Origin: Oxytricha trifallax
Taxonomy: Eukaryota > Ciliophora > Spirotrichea > Sporadotrichida > Oxytrichidae
Reading direction: 5' to 3'
DNA: 64,000 nt
NCBI GenBank assembly: GCA_000711775.1
Contig: ARYC01001916.1
Span: forward strand, 1-64,000
The position numbers were made by a program, and so were the translations under genes. The notes beneath the pieces are model-generated. The model searched no databases and was not told where the DNA came from. It worked only from the letters and a program-made list of their open reading frames with translations. Positions 35,321 through 47,396 of the stretch are shown here, piece by piece (within the stretch, counting starts at the first letter, position 1; each line of letters starts with the position of its first letter).

Positions 35321-36870
35321 TAATGCTGTACGGAAATTAATACTGGGGCCAGATAATATAATTAGATAATTTCACACTTTAATTTTTGGGCACAAAACTC
35401 AATCTATTCAAGGAATTATTATAATGTAATATAAAGAAAGCAACATAATTTATTAAGCGAATTTTAAATTATTAATAAATATTTCCAAGAATATGATAAA
35501 ATTCCTGTTCAAAAAGAATTATTAAATTATCTTAGCTTTCTTTTTCTTGCTCGTATTTATGCTATGTAATCTCTAATTCAACTGAATCTTCTCTTATAGC
35601 CACCAGATAAGCATAAATAAAAATATAAAATATATATTTTAAATTTAAATAGTAGGTTTAATCATCCATTATAGCGAAATTAGCATAGTTATTGTACATC
35701 ATTCAGTAAATTTATAATAGTATAAAGACTATTATAAAAAAGAATTTAATGCTATTATTGACAAAATTCTTTGAAAATATTTTGTGATTTTAACCCATAG
35801 ACCGTGATCTGCCCCAATCGAATTGATTTCATAAGATAGTATTGGTTTTATTTTATCTTTAAAATTTCTGATAATGACAGTCGAATGAATAAGTTCATTG
35901 CCAAATAACATTTTCAATCTTAACTCCTCACTCGACATAGCTTTTGATTTATATTCTTATTATTTGTACTTCTATATAAAAATAGTGAATAATATATATA
36001 TTTATATTTATTTGATGACTTTGTGATTTGCTCATCCCAATCATCAGCTATGAGATATTTGCCTCCTAAAACATCAATATTTTCGTTCTATTACAGATAG
36101 GAGACTTAAAGTGATTAAAAAATATTAAGTGCAAACCTATAAAAATAAATAACTTGTGCACATAATCTATAAGAAGTCATGATACTTTCCAATTAAAAGA
36201 ACACTATATAATCACCTTCAGCATCTTAAAGAGCTTAGTTATTGTTCAATTAATAATTTTAATTTTTAATTATAAGGTAAATATCATTAATTATTTTACT
36301 ATTTAACAATTGATTTAGTAATAATATAGTTGAATTAATTGGGTTAACTGGCTTCATCTTGACTTGTCTATTAACCAGCAGTATTTGAATTATTATTATT
36401 TTCTTTTGATAATATCAAAATAATTATTAATAATAATTTATTTGAGTTATCTTTTTACTGATTACCGATCTATATTAGTTTTATTCTATAGTCGAGACCA
36501 GTCAACTCTTATAGAATTGCTCTCGTGTTATTAAATTCCTCTCTCCCATCATCACATGAATGAATATAAATCCTTCTTGAGATAAAATTAAAATTATATT
36601 AATTATTTTGCCAATCATCAAGTATTATTATCTCCCAATTGGTATAAGTCTGCTTTCTCAAAGATTAGATTGAGTCCTTTAAGTACAAAAGAATTTAATT
36701 ACTTACTTAAAATAATTGTATTTTTTATACTGTGGGCTTTCTATTATCTGAGATAAAAGTATAAAATAACTCAATATATATATTTGAGATATTATAGTAA
36801 TCTTCTCTGTTTAATGATTATAAGGTATGGCACATTCAGATTCTTATTATTAGAAATCTTAATTGTTAAT
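35038..36870 (-). CDS. Family-2-like glycosyltransferase GT-B
   Basis: Second paralog. Minus-strand segments in order: VPYLIIIKQRR (about 36830), SIQSLRKQTYTNWEIIILDDG (36700-36600), NNTRAILQELTGLDYRI, ALQDAEGDYIVFL (about 36215), NIDVLGGKYLIADDWDEQIT (36080-36020), SSEELRLKMLFGNELIHSTVIIRN (35940-35860), GADHGLWVKI (about 35790, the EDYDLW equivalent with His for Tyr), and a polar C-terminus ending at TGA 35040-35038. Two IESs are resolved. The DDDD motif falls at an unresolved junction, so catalytic competence is unproven. The 5' end and any membrane anchor are not located. Confidence 0.75.
35291..35322. repeat. (ATT)n microsatellite
   Basis: About ten ATT/TTA units in a row inside GT-B, between its coding segments; not translated in the frame used. 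Confidence 0.9.
35947..36023. other. IES in GT-B, 77 bp, pointer TTTG
   Basis: TTTG at 35943-35946 and 36020-36023. Removal joins DWDEQIT to KAMSSEELRLK in frame. Confidence 0.7.
36555..36620. other. IES in GT-B, 66 bp, pointer ATCATCA
   Basis: ATCATCA at 36548-36554 and 36614-36620. Removal restores WEIIILDDGREEFNN. Confidence 0.85.
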
Positions 36871-36929
36871 TAAAAAATATATGGTTGTTTTATGAAGCTA
36901 TTTAATAATATTTATAATTTAAATATAAT

Positions 36930-39690
36930 AAATCGTAGTATTCCCCTTCTATAACCCCATTTTCATCTGTCATTTTAACTCTAATAAGTCGGTCTAACTC
37001 AATTTACTTGATAATATTTTGGTATCTTTACATGGCTCTCATCATTTCAATTGAATTAGTTTAATCTCTATAGAACTTGTAAAACAAACTTATAGCTCCC
37101 TTTAATCTCTCTATATCTTTGATTTCACAACCAACAAACAAAGAAATTTTATGACTTAATTTCAAAGAATAAATTTTCTTATATCTATATATATATCAAA
37201 CCATCTAAGTGTCTGTGAGTTAAACACTTCAAATCCTTAAAATCTGCCTCTATTTAATTTCTTATTTCCTCCTAATTATGTTAGTCTAAACTTGCGTTAT
37301 AGAGATTTGAAACATATATGTTTGGATTTTGACACTATTTTTCTGGTTCTTAGCACAATTATTAGTAATTTTCTTACTAGTCTGATTGATAGATCTCATC
37401 AGAATAATAAAATTAACCAAATAAAAATAATAAATGCAATATTAAAGCATTTACTAATAATAACTAATTTTACATATTAATTAGAAGAGTTATTTGAAGG
37501 AACCTAATCTGATTATTATTACTAAATTTTGTGATTAAATTCTTCTTAATCTGATGTCATCTAATTTATAAGTGGCTATGTATTGAAAATAGCTGGGTAG
37601 GCCTGATCTAGACTATCAATAAGGTAATCATCAATCCAATTGAACCAACCTTTTTTATAGGCTGTTCATTGAATTATTATACTTTAAATTCTTATAATGT
37701 TAATTACAAATAAATAATCTCAATACAATTATTCTATTAATTTAGATTGTGGAGATTTATGAATTGTGAATTCTATAGGAGGCAAGATATTTATTTTGAA
37801 ATATGTTGCATTTACTGACCAGAAATAAATGATTAATATGTTAATTTATTGAACAATATTTAGGAATGTGAGCTATTTTGAAACCATTCTTGAAAATTAA
37901 TCTCATCCATAGTTCATAATCCTCCCCTAAGAGATGTTCATGATAAAAATGTGGCTTAATTTTGTCACTATACCTCACTACTACTGTTGAGATCCCAATG
38001 ATATTTGTTATTTTATTAAGGTATAATTTATTAAAAAATTCAATCAATAAAATATTAAATATTGGAGAAGAGTAATTCAAATTTGTAAGCTTCTGGGTCT
38101 TGAGGCCTGTCTTGGAAATTACCGCACCACTCATCATCATGAGTCACACAATCATATCTGCTTGAAATTAGATCATACTATTAATACTATTTGAGATATT
38201 TTTTATATTAATATGGTAAATAAAAATAATCAATGGTTTATTAGAACCAATTGGTATAAATTTTCAAATTCATTAAATATGATGATGATGATTAATGATT
38301 TAAAAAATCAAATAAACTTTAACATATCACTTTTTAATATTAAAATCAAACCATCAATCTTAGTCGTGACGTAGACGTATATGAGTGAGTTGACGTTCCA
38401 AGACGTGGCAGTAATGAAGTAGAAAACTCCGAAAAAACCAATCTCGCTATCACCTAGTCTCCTTTTAAAATCAAGTTGTCAACCGGTTATAACCCGGGGA
38501 AAGAGCTCGTAGAATTCAACCAGAGTGACCGAAGTTGGAGAAAAACTCTTACGGGTCCTACCGCTGCTGGGAAACTTAATCCCTGACTTTGCTCTGTAGT
38601 AGCTTGAGCACCCTAACCCGATGTGGGAGAAAAATCCATATCGTTGGCTTCAATGGTTTTCGTCTTCTCACTTTCGAAGGCAGAGCGTATCTTCATCCTG
38701 CACCCTTTTACCAAGGAAACTGAACTCTAGCCAGGTAACTCATCTAATGCAGAAAAATCTTAGGATCCAACTCACTCAAGGAGTGAATGCTGACAGATTG
38801 AACCCCGCCAACTGGTCCCTCATGCGATGCGCCCAGCATTTCCCTACTTGCCCTCGATAGGCCTTAGTGTAGTAGAAAGCTCTATCAGAAAGTCCCAAGT
38901 TGTTAGTACCACATAGCAATTAACTTTCTAATTTAATAATATTCATTAAATATAAAGAGAAAGAATATTTTTCTTTACAAAAATGTTATTTTATAAAACT
39001 GTTGAATTCACATATTTCGTTAATTTTATTATGTAATAAATAAATTTACATTTTTTTATAAAAAAAACCATCCTCATTATTTATTAAATGATATACATGG
39101 AGTTTAATTGAATGGGTGAGATAATTTCTAGTTTTTATTAATGAATTTTTTATAAATCTCAGTTCCTTTCAATAATTTTGTTCAAGAAATGTGATTTATT
39201 TCTCTAACTTTTATATCTAATAATAATTTAATTGATTATTTTATCAACTTTTCTGGATACCATCTATCATCATCATCTAAAAAGGCGACATACTAGCCTC
39301 TCACATGTGGTATAGCGTAATTCCTAGGCGTGGCACAATTCCCATAGTCAGTATGTAGTCTGAATAGTCGCACTCGATCGTCATTAAGCTCCCCTCGCTC
39401 TATCTGATCTAACACCTCCAATGTTTCAGGCTTTGAAGACCCATTATCAAATTTTAAATAATACCCGATTCTTAATTATAATGGCAAGCAAAATATAATT
39501 ATCAACTATTAGGATCTCCCAGTTAGAGTAGGTTTGTTCTTAGACTGATTAGATAGTCTTTTTTAAATAGGAACCACGGTTGAAAGAAGCCATTAATATC
39601 GAAACTAAGGGTTTTTAGGGTATAATAACTACATTTTTATCATCAATTACATCAAAGTGTTCTTATATTATTATTGCAAAAATGTAATAA
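36930..39690 (-). CDS. Family-2-like glycosyltransferase GT-D
   Basis: Third paralog. It starts before 39680 (FDVIDDKNVVII, then PLVSILMASFNRGSYLKKTI), continues TYSNWEILIVDNGSSKPETL, DYGNCATPRNYAIPHVRGQY and VAFLDDDDRWYPEKL (to 39240). The next segments are at 38190-38064 (SSRYDCVTHDDEWCGNFQ) and 38000-37860 (GISTVVVRYSDKI..GEDYELWMRLIFKNGF). C-terminal parts lie at about 37260-37180 and 37160-36940. IESs with pointers ATTATCAA and ATATT are resolved. A roughly 1-kb gap after DDDD contains the GC-rich island. The membrane anchor exon was not found. The DDDD, HDDEW and GEDYELW motifs are intact. Confidence 0.8.
38006..38063. other. IES in GT-D, 58 bp, pointer ATATT
   Basis: ATATT at 38001-38005 and 38059-38063. 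Removal restores FELLFSNIIGISTVVVRY. Confidence 0.85.
38360..38935. other. GC-rich island of unknown identity inside GT-D
   Basis: About 570 bp close to 48% GC in surroundings nearer 25%. It contains CG dinucleotides and words such as CAACCGGTTATAACCCGGGG not seen elsewhere in the window. The plus strand is open from ATG 38414 to TGA 39089-39091 (225 residues with TAA/TAG as Gln), Trp- and Ser-rich (MWEKNPYRWLQWF). The minus strand also has two long adjacent frames (for example RMRDQLAGFNLSAFTP) that need a frameshift. No protein or RNA family recognised. It may be an MDS of another gene, a mobile-element fragment, a structured RNA or acquired DNA. Confidence 0.6.
39451..39505. other. IES in GT-D, 55 bp, pointer ATTATCAA
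   Basis: ATTATCAA at 39443-39450 and 39498-39505. Removal restores WEILIVDNGSSKPETL. Confidence 0.88.
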
Positions 39691-39699
39691 ATTCTGAAT

Positions 39700-42483
39700 A
39701 AAAATTATAGCTTAAAAATTGATTTGATTAGTTTTTCACTAAAAAAAAAACTTAGAGCTCATTATATTATTAGATATCCAAATCTTACTTTAATTAACTA
39801 ATATTAAAAATTATAATTGAATATCTAAACAATTTTAGCCAAATAATTATTTGTAATCATGCATGTTTCTCAATATTCTATGAATAATTTTATAATAATT
39901 ATTTTTCAAATATAAAATTAATAAGAAAGTTTACAAATAAGAATAAGAGCTTTTTTTAATTTTTAAAGATTTCTTTAATAAAATTAAAGGTATTTTTCAC
40001 TCTTTCCAAAATTACATACTGACTTTAAAGCTTTAAAATATATAAAATATAATCGTATTTAAATTTATTTTAATTGAAAAAAAATTAAAAAAAAGAACAA
40101 ATTTTTTTTAAAACTTTTATTTTATAAACCAATAATTCACAATTTAATTTAATTTTTTCTCTATTCCTTCAATAAAATTAAATTAATATATATTTTTAGA
40201 AAATATATAAATATATAACTATAAAATTTATGAATAAGTTATATTGCCTCTTAGTTGCTTTGTAGTTAATCATTCGCGAAACATTATTTGTAGTTTTTTA
40301 TTAATGTAAAAGTTAATATAATAAATATAAGAATATTGGAATAATTAAGTTCAGGGCTACCATAGTGATTAAAACGATTGAAATATTTTGAACTTTTATC
40401 ATAGATCTATATTTAGTTTAGTTTAAATTGGATTTAATCTCAAATAAATTATAAACATATCACAATTAATTTCTTGTGATAATCTCAGTCAATACCAGAG
40501 TTTATACAAAATGCTTGTTCAGTAATTAAATTTAATAATTACTGTTGTTTAAACCATATACTATAACTACGTATTACTGATACAGCATCACTTCCATTAT
40601 ATAACACTTGAGGAAAAATTATTAGCATAAAATAAAGGGAAATTTATAAAATCACAGCGTTAAAATTTTATCACAATTTTTGCGATTAAGTTTGTTCCCT
40701 ATAAAACATAAGTATTTGTTAATATAAATTAAAATTTATATTATAAAAATATAAAAAAGTAAAACTTAGCAAACATAATTTCTTCTAAAATTTTAGGCAT
40801 CCAACTCTTTCATATAAAAATATTTTACTTGTCGAAGGAATTTGTTTACTTAATCTTCGAATTTTATTATTTTTTAACTATATGATTTGAATTTATTTGA
40901 AATATGTGCTCTTTATTAATACCCAGTGGTATTTCCTTCTGATTAAATCCCCTAATAAAAGAGTTTAATTTAAAAGATTTTAGATTATTATTAATTATTT
41001 AAATGTTATCACACTTAATAAATGTTTATTCTTTTTATTTAAAAACAAATCTTTATCGAATTAATGATTTTATTGATTTAATCTGAAATTTAATATTTTT
41101 TAAAAATTAAAAAATAATTTTCTAATATTTCGCTACTATCAAATTAAAAAATTCTAAATATCTCCTTGTAAGATATTTGATTTCATTTTAAACATCTAAC
41201 CACAGTTGTTTTACGAGATGAAGCCACTTAACCGAATCCCCAATTTCAATTAATAACTTGTAATTTTTTAATCAATCATATGTTTCTATTTTTATATAAT
41301 TTAATTAATAATTTCTGTGATTTTAAGTTACATGTCTCATTTTCGGTAAGTATGCTAATAATAAATGATTTTTAAAAAAATTAAGAAGAATTTAAACACA
41401 TCTATTTGAATTAATATTTATATTATTAAGTACTTCAAAATTCTTGAGGAAAAATTCCGAAATACAAATTAAAATGGAATGAATGTAAATTAAACCAATA
41501 AAATTGTTTTATAATTATATTTTAAAAATATAATCTAATATTGGTAATTATAAATCGAATTAAATTTATCAGTTAATATTAATTAAATTTTTTCTTAAAA
41601 CTTAGTATCTTAAATATTAATAAAAATGGAAAATATAAGAAAAATATTTACCAGAGATATCATTATATGGAAGAAATCAACTTTTTATTCTATAAACTAT
41701 CTCATTAAAAATGGACACTATCACACCAAGAAAAAATCTTTATAGTATATATTATTTTAAATATCATAAAATTGTTCAATATCAAAATATTTTATATAGG
41801 AATTGAATAAAGATCCTTAAAATATAAAAATTAATTATAGGAATAATTAATAGAATGTGTGGGGAGGGATGAATAGTAAGATATCTAAAGTGAGTTGAAA
41901 CAGATAATTACAATTAATTTAACATTATATTTAATTTTAATTGAATAATTATTTATTATCAAGTTTATTTATCAATACCTATATATAAGTTTAAAAGTTT
42001 AATGTATTTATTTCTATTTTAAAAGTAAACAAAATAAATCTATCTTTTGTATTTTAAAATTACATCTTTTAAATAAGATTTTACTGATAATATTCTAATT
42101 TAGCATCAGAGATTACTTCTTAGTAAAAGAAATAAAGAAATGAAAAAAATGTACCATTATAATTATTTTCTATTTTATCTTTTTATCAACTCCATTGAGT
42201 AATTTCCATGTCATTTTCTCCATTCTATCGTTGTTATGGATTGATATTTTTCAGTTTGCCAGCTCTTTCGTTCATTTTTTATCCTTTGACTTCATAGATC
42301 GAAGACCACAAATCTTTAATCCTTTTTTCACGGGGTTATTGCATTCTGCTCTCACGGCTCTATTAGTTTTGCTGTTACTATAAAAGCACCTCATCTATGC
42401 TTATCTAAGGCTTTATGAAATCATTCTAAATTGGCTTAAATTATAAAGATTAATAAATTATGAGCAGTAAGAATTATACAAAA
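39700..42483. other. Gene-free AT-rich region
   Basis: Almost pure A/T with homopolymer runs and no supported coding segment on either strand over 2.8 kb. An anchor exon of GT-D could be hidden near its right end. Confidence 0.5.
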
Positions 42484-44480
42484 TCAAATAAAAATGTTAA
42501 TTTAGAAATGATTGTTAAATTAAACATGACAGAAATCATTTTATGGAAGGTTGTTGAATTTATTCATTGGTCCCTAATATTCCTGATTGTTATAATTCGC
42601 ATCAGAATGAGAGTGAGCTGATTCCAAAGTTATAGCCTCCATTCCCTAGTTGTCTTGGCTGTAATGATCCTACTACTATTTTAATTTTAAATTATGAAAT
42701 TAAGAACAATTAAAGTTTGAAATTATAAAAATTAAAAATTATTAAGCGATAATCTAGAACTAAGACTGTTTTATTATCAATAATGTCATTCATTTCGAAG
42801 TATTTTTGATATTTTAATTGATTTGTGTTTCTAAAGTTTTCTCCCATCTGCTCAAATTACTATCTTAATTTTTCATGGTCAAGATTGGCTGGGCAGTCAA
42901 GTTCTGAAAAATCTTCTTCTATCTCTAGGTTAATTATATATTATTGCATTTTTTTATATTTTATTGGCAATATATCTTTACAAATGATTAACAAAGTTAC
43001 TGAAAGATATCTTATCAATTTTGGATCCTTCAGCCATATCATCAAGTGTCATTCTAGCTACTTAGATCATAGCTTCCTTGAAAAGTTTTGATTTATTTAA
43101 ACAATTTTAATAGAATTTATAGCATTTTATAGACCAATTTATAAATGAAATTTACTAAACTACTAAGTTTGATCATTTTGTAATCTTTGACACTCTTATA
43201 ATAGGAATAAAAATTGGCAAGTGTTATAATAAATCTGTCCTTACTCTGTAGACATCTTTTTTAGAAGTTTTCTATCATCATGCAATTCATATCGTTGTAG
43301 TCCTCGTCACGATACCTCCCCCCGTCTTATAGGTGGCCAAATACCTTTGGGTAGTACTCGTATAAACGATAATAACATAAATATATATATATATATATCT
43401 AAATTTATAAAGTTAAATTAATTATATCTTTAAAATTTTTCCAATTTCTTATGTATGAACTTTTAGAAATAATTAAAATAATTTAATAATTAATATTTAT
43501 TAAATTGATAAGGGATCCATGAGTAGTCTCTATTGAGTTTTTCTTCTTTCCTAGCAGCTTGTGAATGCTGTCGGTAGTAAGTCATAAATTCATCAATAAC
43601 CTCAAATCTCATGTTGTGCTCATAAAGCATTCTCAGCAGCAAATCATAGTCCTCAGCTGACATCATGTTGTAGTAAATGTTTGGTCTGTTTTATTCATTC
43701 ATTCTTATCATCACTGTACTATGAATCTGTGTATATTCAATAAAAATCAGTATAATTATTCAATTTATCAAGAAAATAGTCTAAAAACCTATGACTGATG
43801 TAGTTCATGAAAGAGAGTCTAAGCTTGATTTCTTCATGCTTCATTTATTTCGAAAAATATGTGGCAAATACATTTCCCTCCTCATTAATAAGTTTCATTT
43901 TTCCACTCACTACGTCTATCTAAGGGTTCATCAGCATAAACTCCACTGATTTAATTTATATAATTAAACAAATATATACAGAAGTATATATTAAACTTAA
44001 GCTATGTATAAATTATTAACAATTCTTTATGATTTCATAAGTCTCTCAGGGTACATAATATCATCATCGTCAAAGATAGCCAAATATTCCCCTTTAGAGT
44101 GATGTATGGCCAGATTTCTAGCGACAGTAGGTTCTCCATAGTTAGAATTCAAGAAAAACACTTTCACTCTAGAGTCCAGTAGTGGGTATTTCAACAGCAC
44201 GTCGATTGCTTCTTATTTGTGAGAACCATCATCTAGTGTTAATTAAATAATTGGGCAATTTTACTCTTAAAAAGTAAATTAAAGATAAATATATTAGTAC
44301 AAAAATCTACAATGATGAGTTCCCAATTCTGATAAGTTTGTGCTTAAACAGATTGAATTGCAAGTTCCAAGTACCTGACTCGATTGTAACTGGCTGTGAT
44401 GACGGACACAAATGGCTGGTTTTCAACTATATTTAGATCTACTATCTCCAATTTATGATGCTACTCACTATAAATTAAAT
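42484..44480 (-). CDS. Family-2-like glycosyltransferase GT-E
   Basis: The fourth and best-preserved paralog. Segments on the minus strand: VSVITASYNRVRYLELAIQS, QTYQNWELIIVDDGSHKQEA, LNSNYGEPTVARNLAIHHSK, YLAIFDDDDIMYPERLMK, MNPQIDVVSGKMKLINEEGN, MKHEEIKLRLSFMNYISHST, NIYYNMMSAEDYDLLLRMLY, EHNMRFEVIDEFMTYYRQHS, YSWIPYQF, LYEYYPKVFGHL, then a charged C-terminal extension (43080-42830, 42650-42486) to TGA 42486-42484. IESs with pointers ATCTA and CTATGA are resolved. A possible first exon (ATG 44672, donor 44615) lies upstream but its splice phase does not fit, so the start is open. The paralogs A, D and E share the AEDYDLW/GEDYELW block. Confidence 0.85.
43726..43794. other. IES in GT-E, 69 bp, pointer CTATGA
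   Basis: CTATGA at 43720-43725 and 43789-43794. Removal restores MNYISHSTVMIRMNEQ. Confidence 0.88.
44236..44309. other. IES in GT-E, 74 bp, pointer ATCTA
   Basis: ATCTA at 44231-44235 and 44305-44309. Removal restores WELIIVDDGSHKQEA. Confidence 0.88.
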
Positions 44481-45183
44481 GATAAAATTTATGCCTTTTT
44501 TTGTGATAAAATGTATTTCACAATTAAAGATTGTAAAACATGATAAATTAAGTAATTGATTGACTTAAATATTTATGGGATGAAATATTTACAAATTAGT
44601 TAAAGTTATACTTACGAAGCATGTATAGTTTAGAGACAAATCAAACTAAATAGTGTTAGTAGGATTAATCATTAAAGTGAAATAAATATTTATAAAATTA
44701 TCAATGTGATTCTAATAATTTTTTTATATATAAATTAATATTTAGTAGGATTGATCCCATTTATTTTCTGAACATTATTTTTGATTAACTTATTTAATCT
44801 ATTTATATATATTTATCACTTTATTAAACAATTAATTAATATCTTGTATATACTATCTGAATTTAAGACAAATGCATGTCTATTCAAATTATTATACGTG
44901 AAAAATATATAAAAAGAGTTTTACTCTTATTATTTTATAGAAAAAATAGCTGAAAAATCTAATATTATAATTTAATATTAATCTTATAATAAAAATTAAG
45001 TTAAGTCACTTATAGTAATAAATGAATGAATATTAATTAATCAGATATTTATTGCATTTTAAATTATTAAATTATAATTACTAGTTTATTATTTTATAGC
45101 TAATATTGTAGAATATAATTACTTTAAAACCGATTTTATTGATGAAAAAACTTATTTATTTATGCATTATTTAAGCAATAAAC

Positions 45184-47123
45184 ATGATAGATAACACTAC
45201 ATCTGAGTTATTAATTGGGATCCTCTCAACTTAGATGGCAAACGAGACTCTAAGTAATTTTACCAATCAAAAATTCCAAACTTACGAGAATGAAATATAT
45301 GGGACTAAGGACGCCATAGAAATAGTGTGGAGTCTTGTAGCTACAGCCATGATATTCTTTATGCAGAGTGGGTTCGCGCTAGTTGAGGTAGGAAGTGTCA
45401 GATTGAAAAATGCATAGAGTATACTTATTAAGAACTTATGTGATTCAGCCATTGGATGTATTGGATTTTGGTTAGTTGGCTATGCCTTTGCATTTGGCAA
45501 TGTACATTCAAAAATAATTGGTAGATTGGTATTTAACATTATCAAAAATTCAATAAAGATTACTTCATTGGGTTTGATCCAAAATATTTCGCATCTAGCG
45601 GCTTTTCAGAAATGGAGACAGATAACTATAAATGGTGGATTTTCTAATATTCCTTCGCTGCAACTTCAGCAACCATAGTCTCTGGAGCTCTTGCAGAGAG
45701 ATGCCAATTAGCAACATACCTCTGCTTTTCCTTTTTAATGACGAGTTTTATCTATCCAGTTGTGGTATCATGGATTTGGGCTGAAAAATCTTGGGGAAAT
45801 GGCTGGCTTAAACAATTAGGTTTTATTGACTTTGCAGGATCAGGTGTCGTGCATATGGTTGGCGGAGTTTGCGCAGTATGGGGTGCAAAAATACTAGGGG
45901 AGAGATATGGTAAAGAGAAACTAAGAAGAGTTTAGCAATAAATAAAAGAAGGAAATCTTGAAGACGTAGATCACTATGTAGGATCAGCTGGAAGAAATAG
46001 TATTCACTGGGAGGATCATGAATTTTAGCAAGTATTGAAGCATGTGAAAGGAGACTACTAGGAAGCATTCAAAGAATGGATTTCTGTTTAACAACCAGAA
46101 TTCAGAGCACATAACCCTGCTCTAATTGTAACAGGAACTCTTTTGCTATGGGTTTGTTGGTTGTTCTTCAATGGAGGTAGTGCAGCAATGTTCTCAGAAA
46201 GAAGGAACGCTCCAGCAAAAGTAATAATGTGCAATGTAATCTCAGCTGCTGCTGGAGGACTATTTGCTGTTTTCTTCAAGCCAAGAATCTGTAGAACATA
46301 TTCTTTTGTATCCCAATATGATCCTGGCACAATTTGCAATGGCATTATTGTAGGCTTGGTATCTTGCACAGCTTCTTGTGATAAAATTGAAGTATGGTCA
46401 GCATTCTTAATTGGAACAATAGGCTCTACATTTTATTCAGTGGGTTGCTTGTTGCTTTAAAAATTCAATATTGACGATCCATTGGAAGCTTCAGCTGTAC
46501 ATTTAGGAGGAGGCACCTGGGGAGTCTTGGCGGTAGCATTTTTTAACAATGAAGTTGGATTGTTCTATAATGGAACCCTCGGAATTAAATAACTAGGTTT
46601 TTAACTCTTAGGTGCTGCTTCAATAGCATTATGGGTTACAGCAATTACCTTACCTTTCTTCTTACTTATGAAGCGATTAGATTTACTAAGAGTACCAAAG
46701 GAAATTGAAGTTGTAGGTTTAGATAAACATTAATAATTAAAATACTACTTGAGTTTATTAATTATTTTTGCCTTTATCTCTGAGCTAGGAGGAGTAAGCG
46801 AGGAAGTTTATTCAAAGTTAAGGAAAGACTTCAATTTCTTAACTCCCAATGCCTCAGCTGTTCAATCATTCAGGGCTAAGAGAAGTATGCTCAATGATGA
46901 TGCTAGAAATTCATTAAACAGAAATGACAATGAAACTGGTTCAGACGAAGGTCCAACTATTTCTTAAACATTACTTTTTTTGTTATATACTATGGTTTAC
47001 AGCAAGAAACTAGGAGCAGGCCATGAAGTAGGCAGATTCAAGTAAACTCCAAATAAATAGTTGTATTCATTAATTTTTTAAATCTTAGTCCTTATTATAA
47101 TTATTGTGTAAGTTATTTTATGA
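45184..47123 (+). CDS. Ammonium transporter AMT-A (unscrambled)
   Basis: AMT/MEP/Rh proteins move ammonium across membranes through an 11-helix trimeric channel. Visible family blocks in order: [159 protein letters not shown] 45184 to TGA 47121-47123. Intron 45521-45558 (38 nt). IES 46726-46776. After both are removed the frame is 1851 nt, 616 residues; the C-terminal cytoplasmic tail is long. An alternative start is the in-frame ATG at 45235. It is the only AMT of the three in linear order. Confidence 0.93.
45521..45558 (+). other. Spliceosomal intron (38 nt) in AMT-A
   Basis: GTAGAT..AAATAAAG; removal keeps the frame and joins SKII to [16 protein letters not shown]. Confidence 0.8.
46726..46776. 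other. IES in AMT-A, 51 bp, pointer TA
   Basis: TA at 46724-46725 and 46775-46776. Removal turns an insertion into [15 protein letters not shown], as in AMT-B and AMT-C. Confidence 0.82.
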
Positions 47124-47396
47124 ATGAGTATAAAAAAAGAGACTCATTCGTGATTATAAATCATCATAAATCTTATCCGAATAATATCTTTGATACGAAG
47201 TTTTAATTTAGAACTAACTTATTTACTTAATCTAAAAAGCGTTAAATATTAATTCCGCATAAAATCCTGAGTAAATTATTATTAAAATGATTAAATATAT
47301 AATAAACTACTATTACATGATTTGATTACACAGCGAAATATAATAATTATTATTCAGCTTTTATAATATAAAGTAAGTAAGTAAAAGGAAACAGAA

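Noticed and set aside
37292..37480. Plus-strand frame at 37292-37480
   Set aside because: AT-rich, no homology, lies between minus-strand GT-D segments.
36930..39690. GT-D as a scrambled gene because VKMTDENG at about 37000 resembles an earlier block
   Set aside because: The true equivalent of that block is at 38190-38064, so segment order is linear; the resemblance is weak.
42195..43091. Plus-strand frames at 42195-42383 and 42825-43091 as genes
   Set aside because: The second is antisense to GT-E C-terminal coding segments and the first is AT-rich hydrophobic noise beside them.
45228..45236. TAG just before the second ATG of AMT-A as a stop, forcing the start to 45235
   Set aside because: TAG is glutamine here, so the upstream ATG 45184 remains possible; both starts kept.
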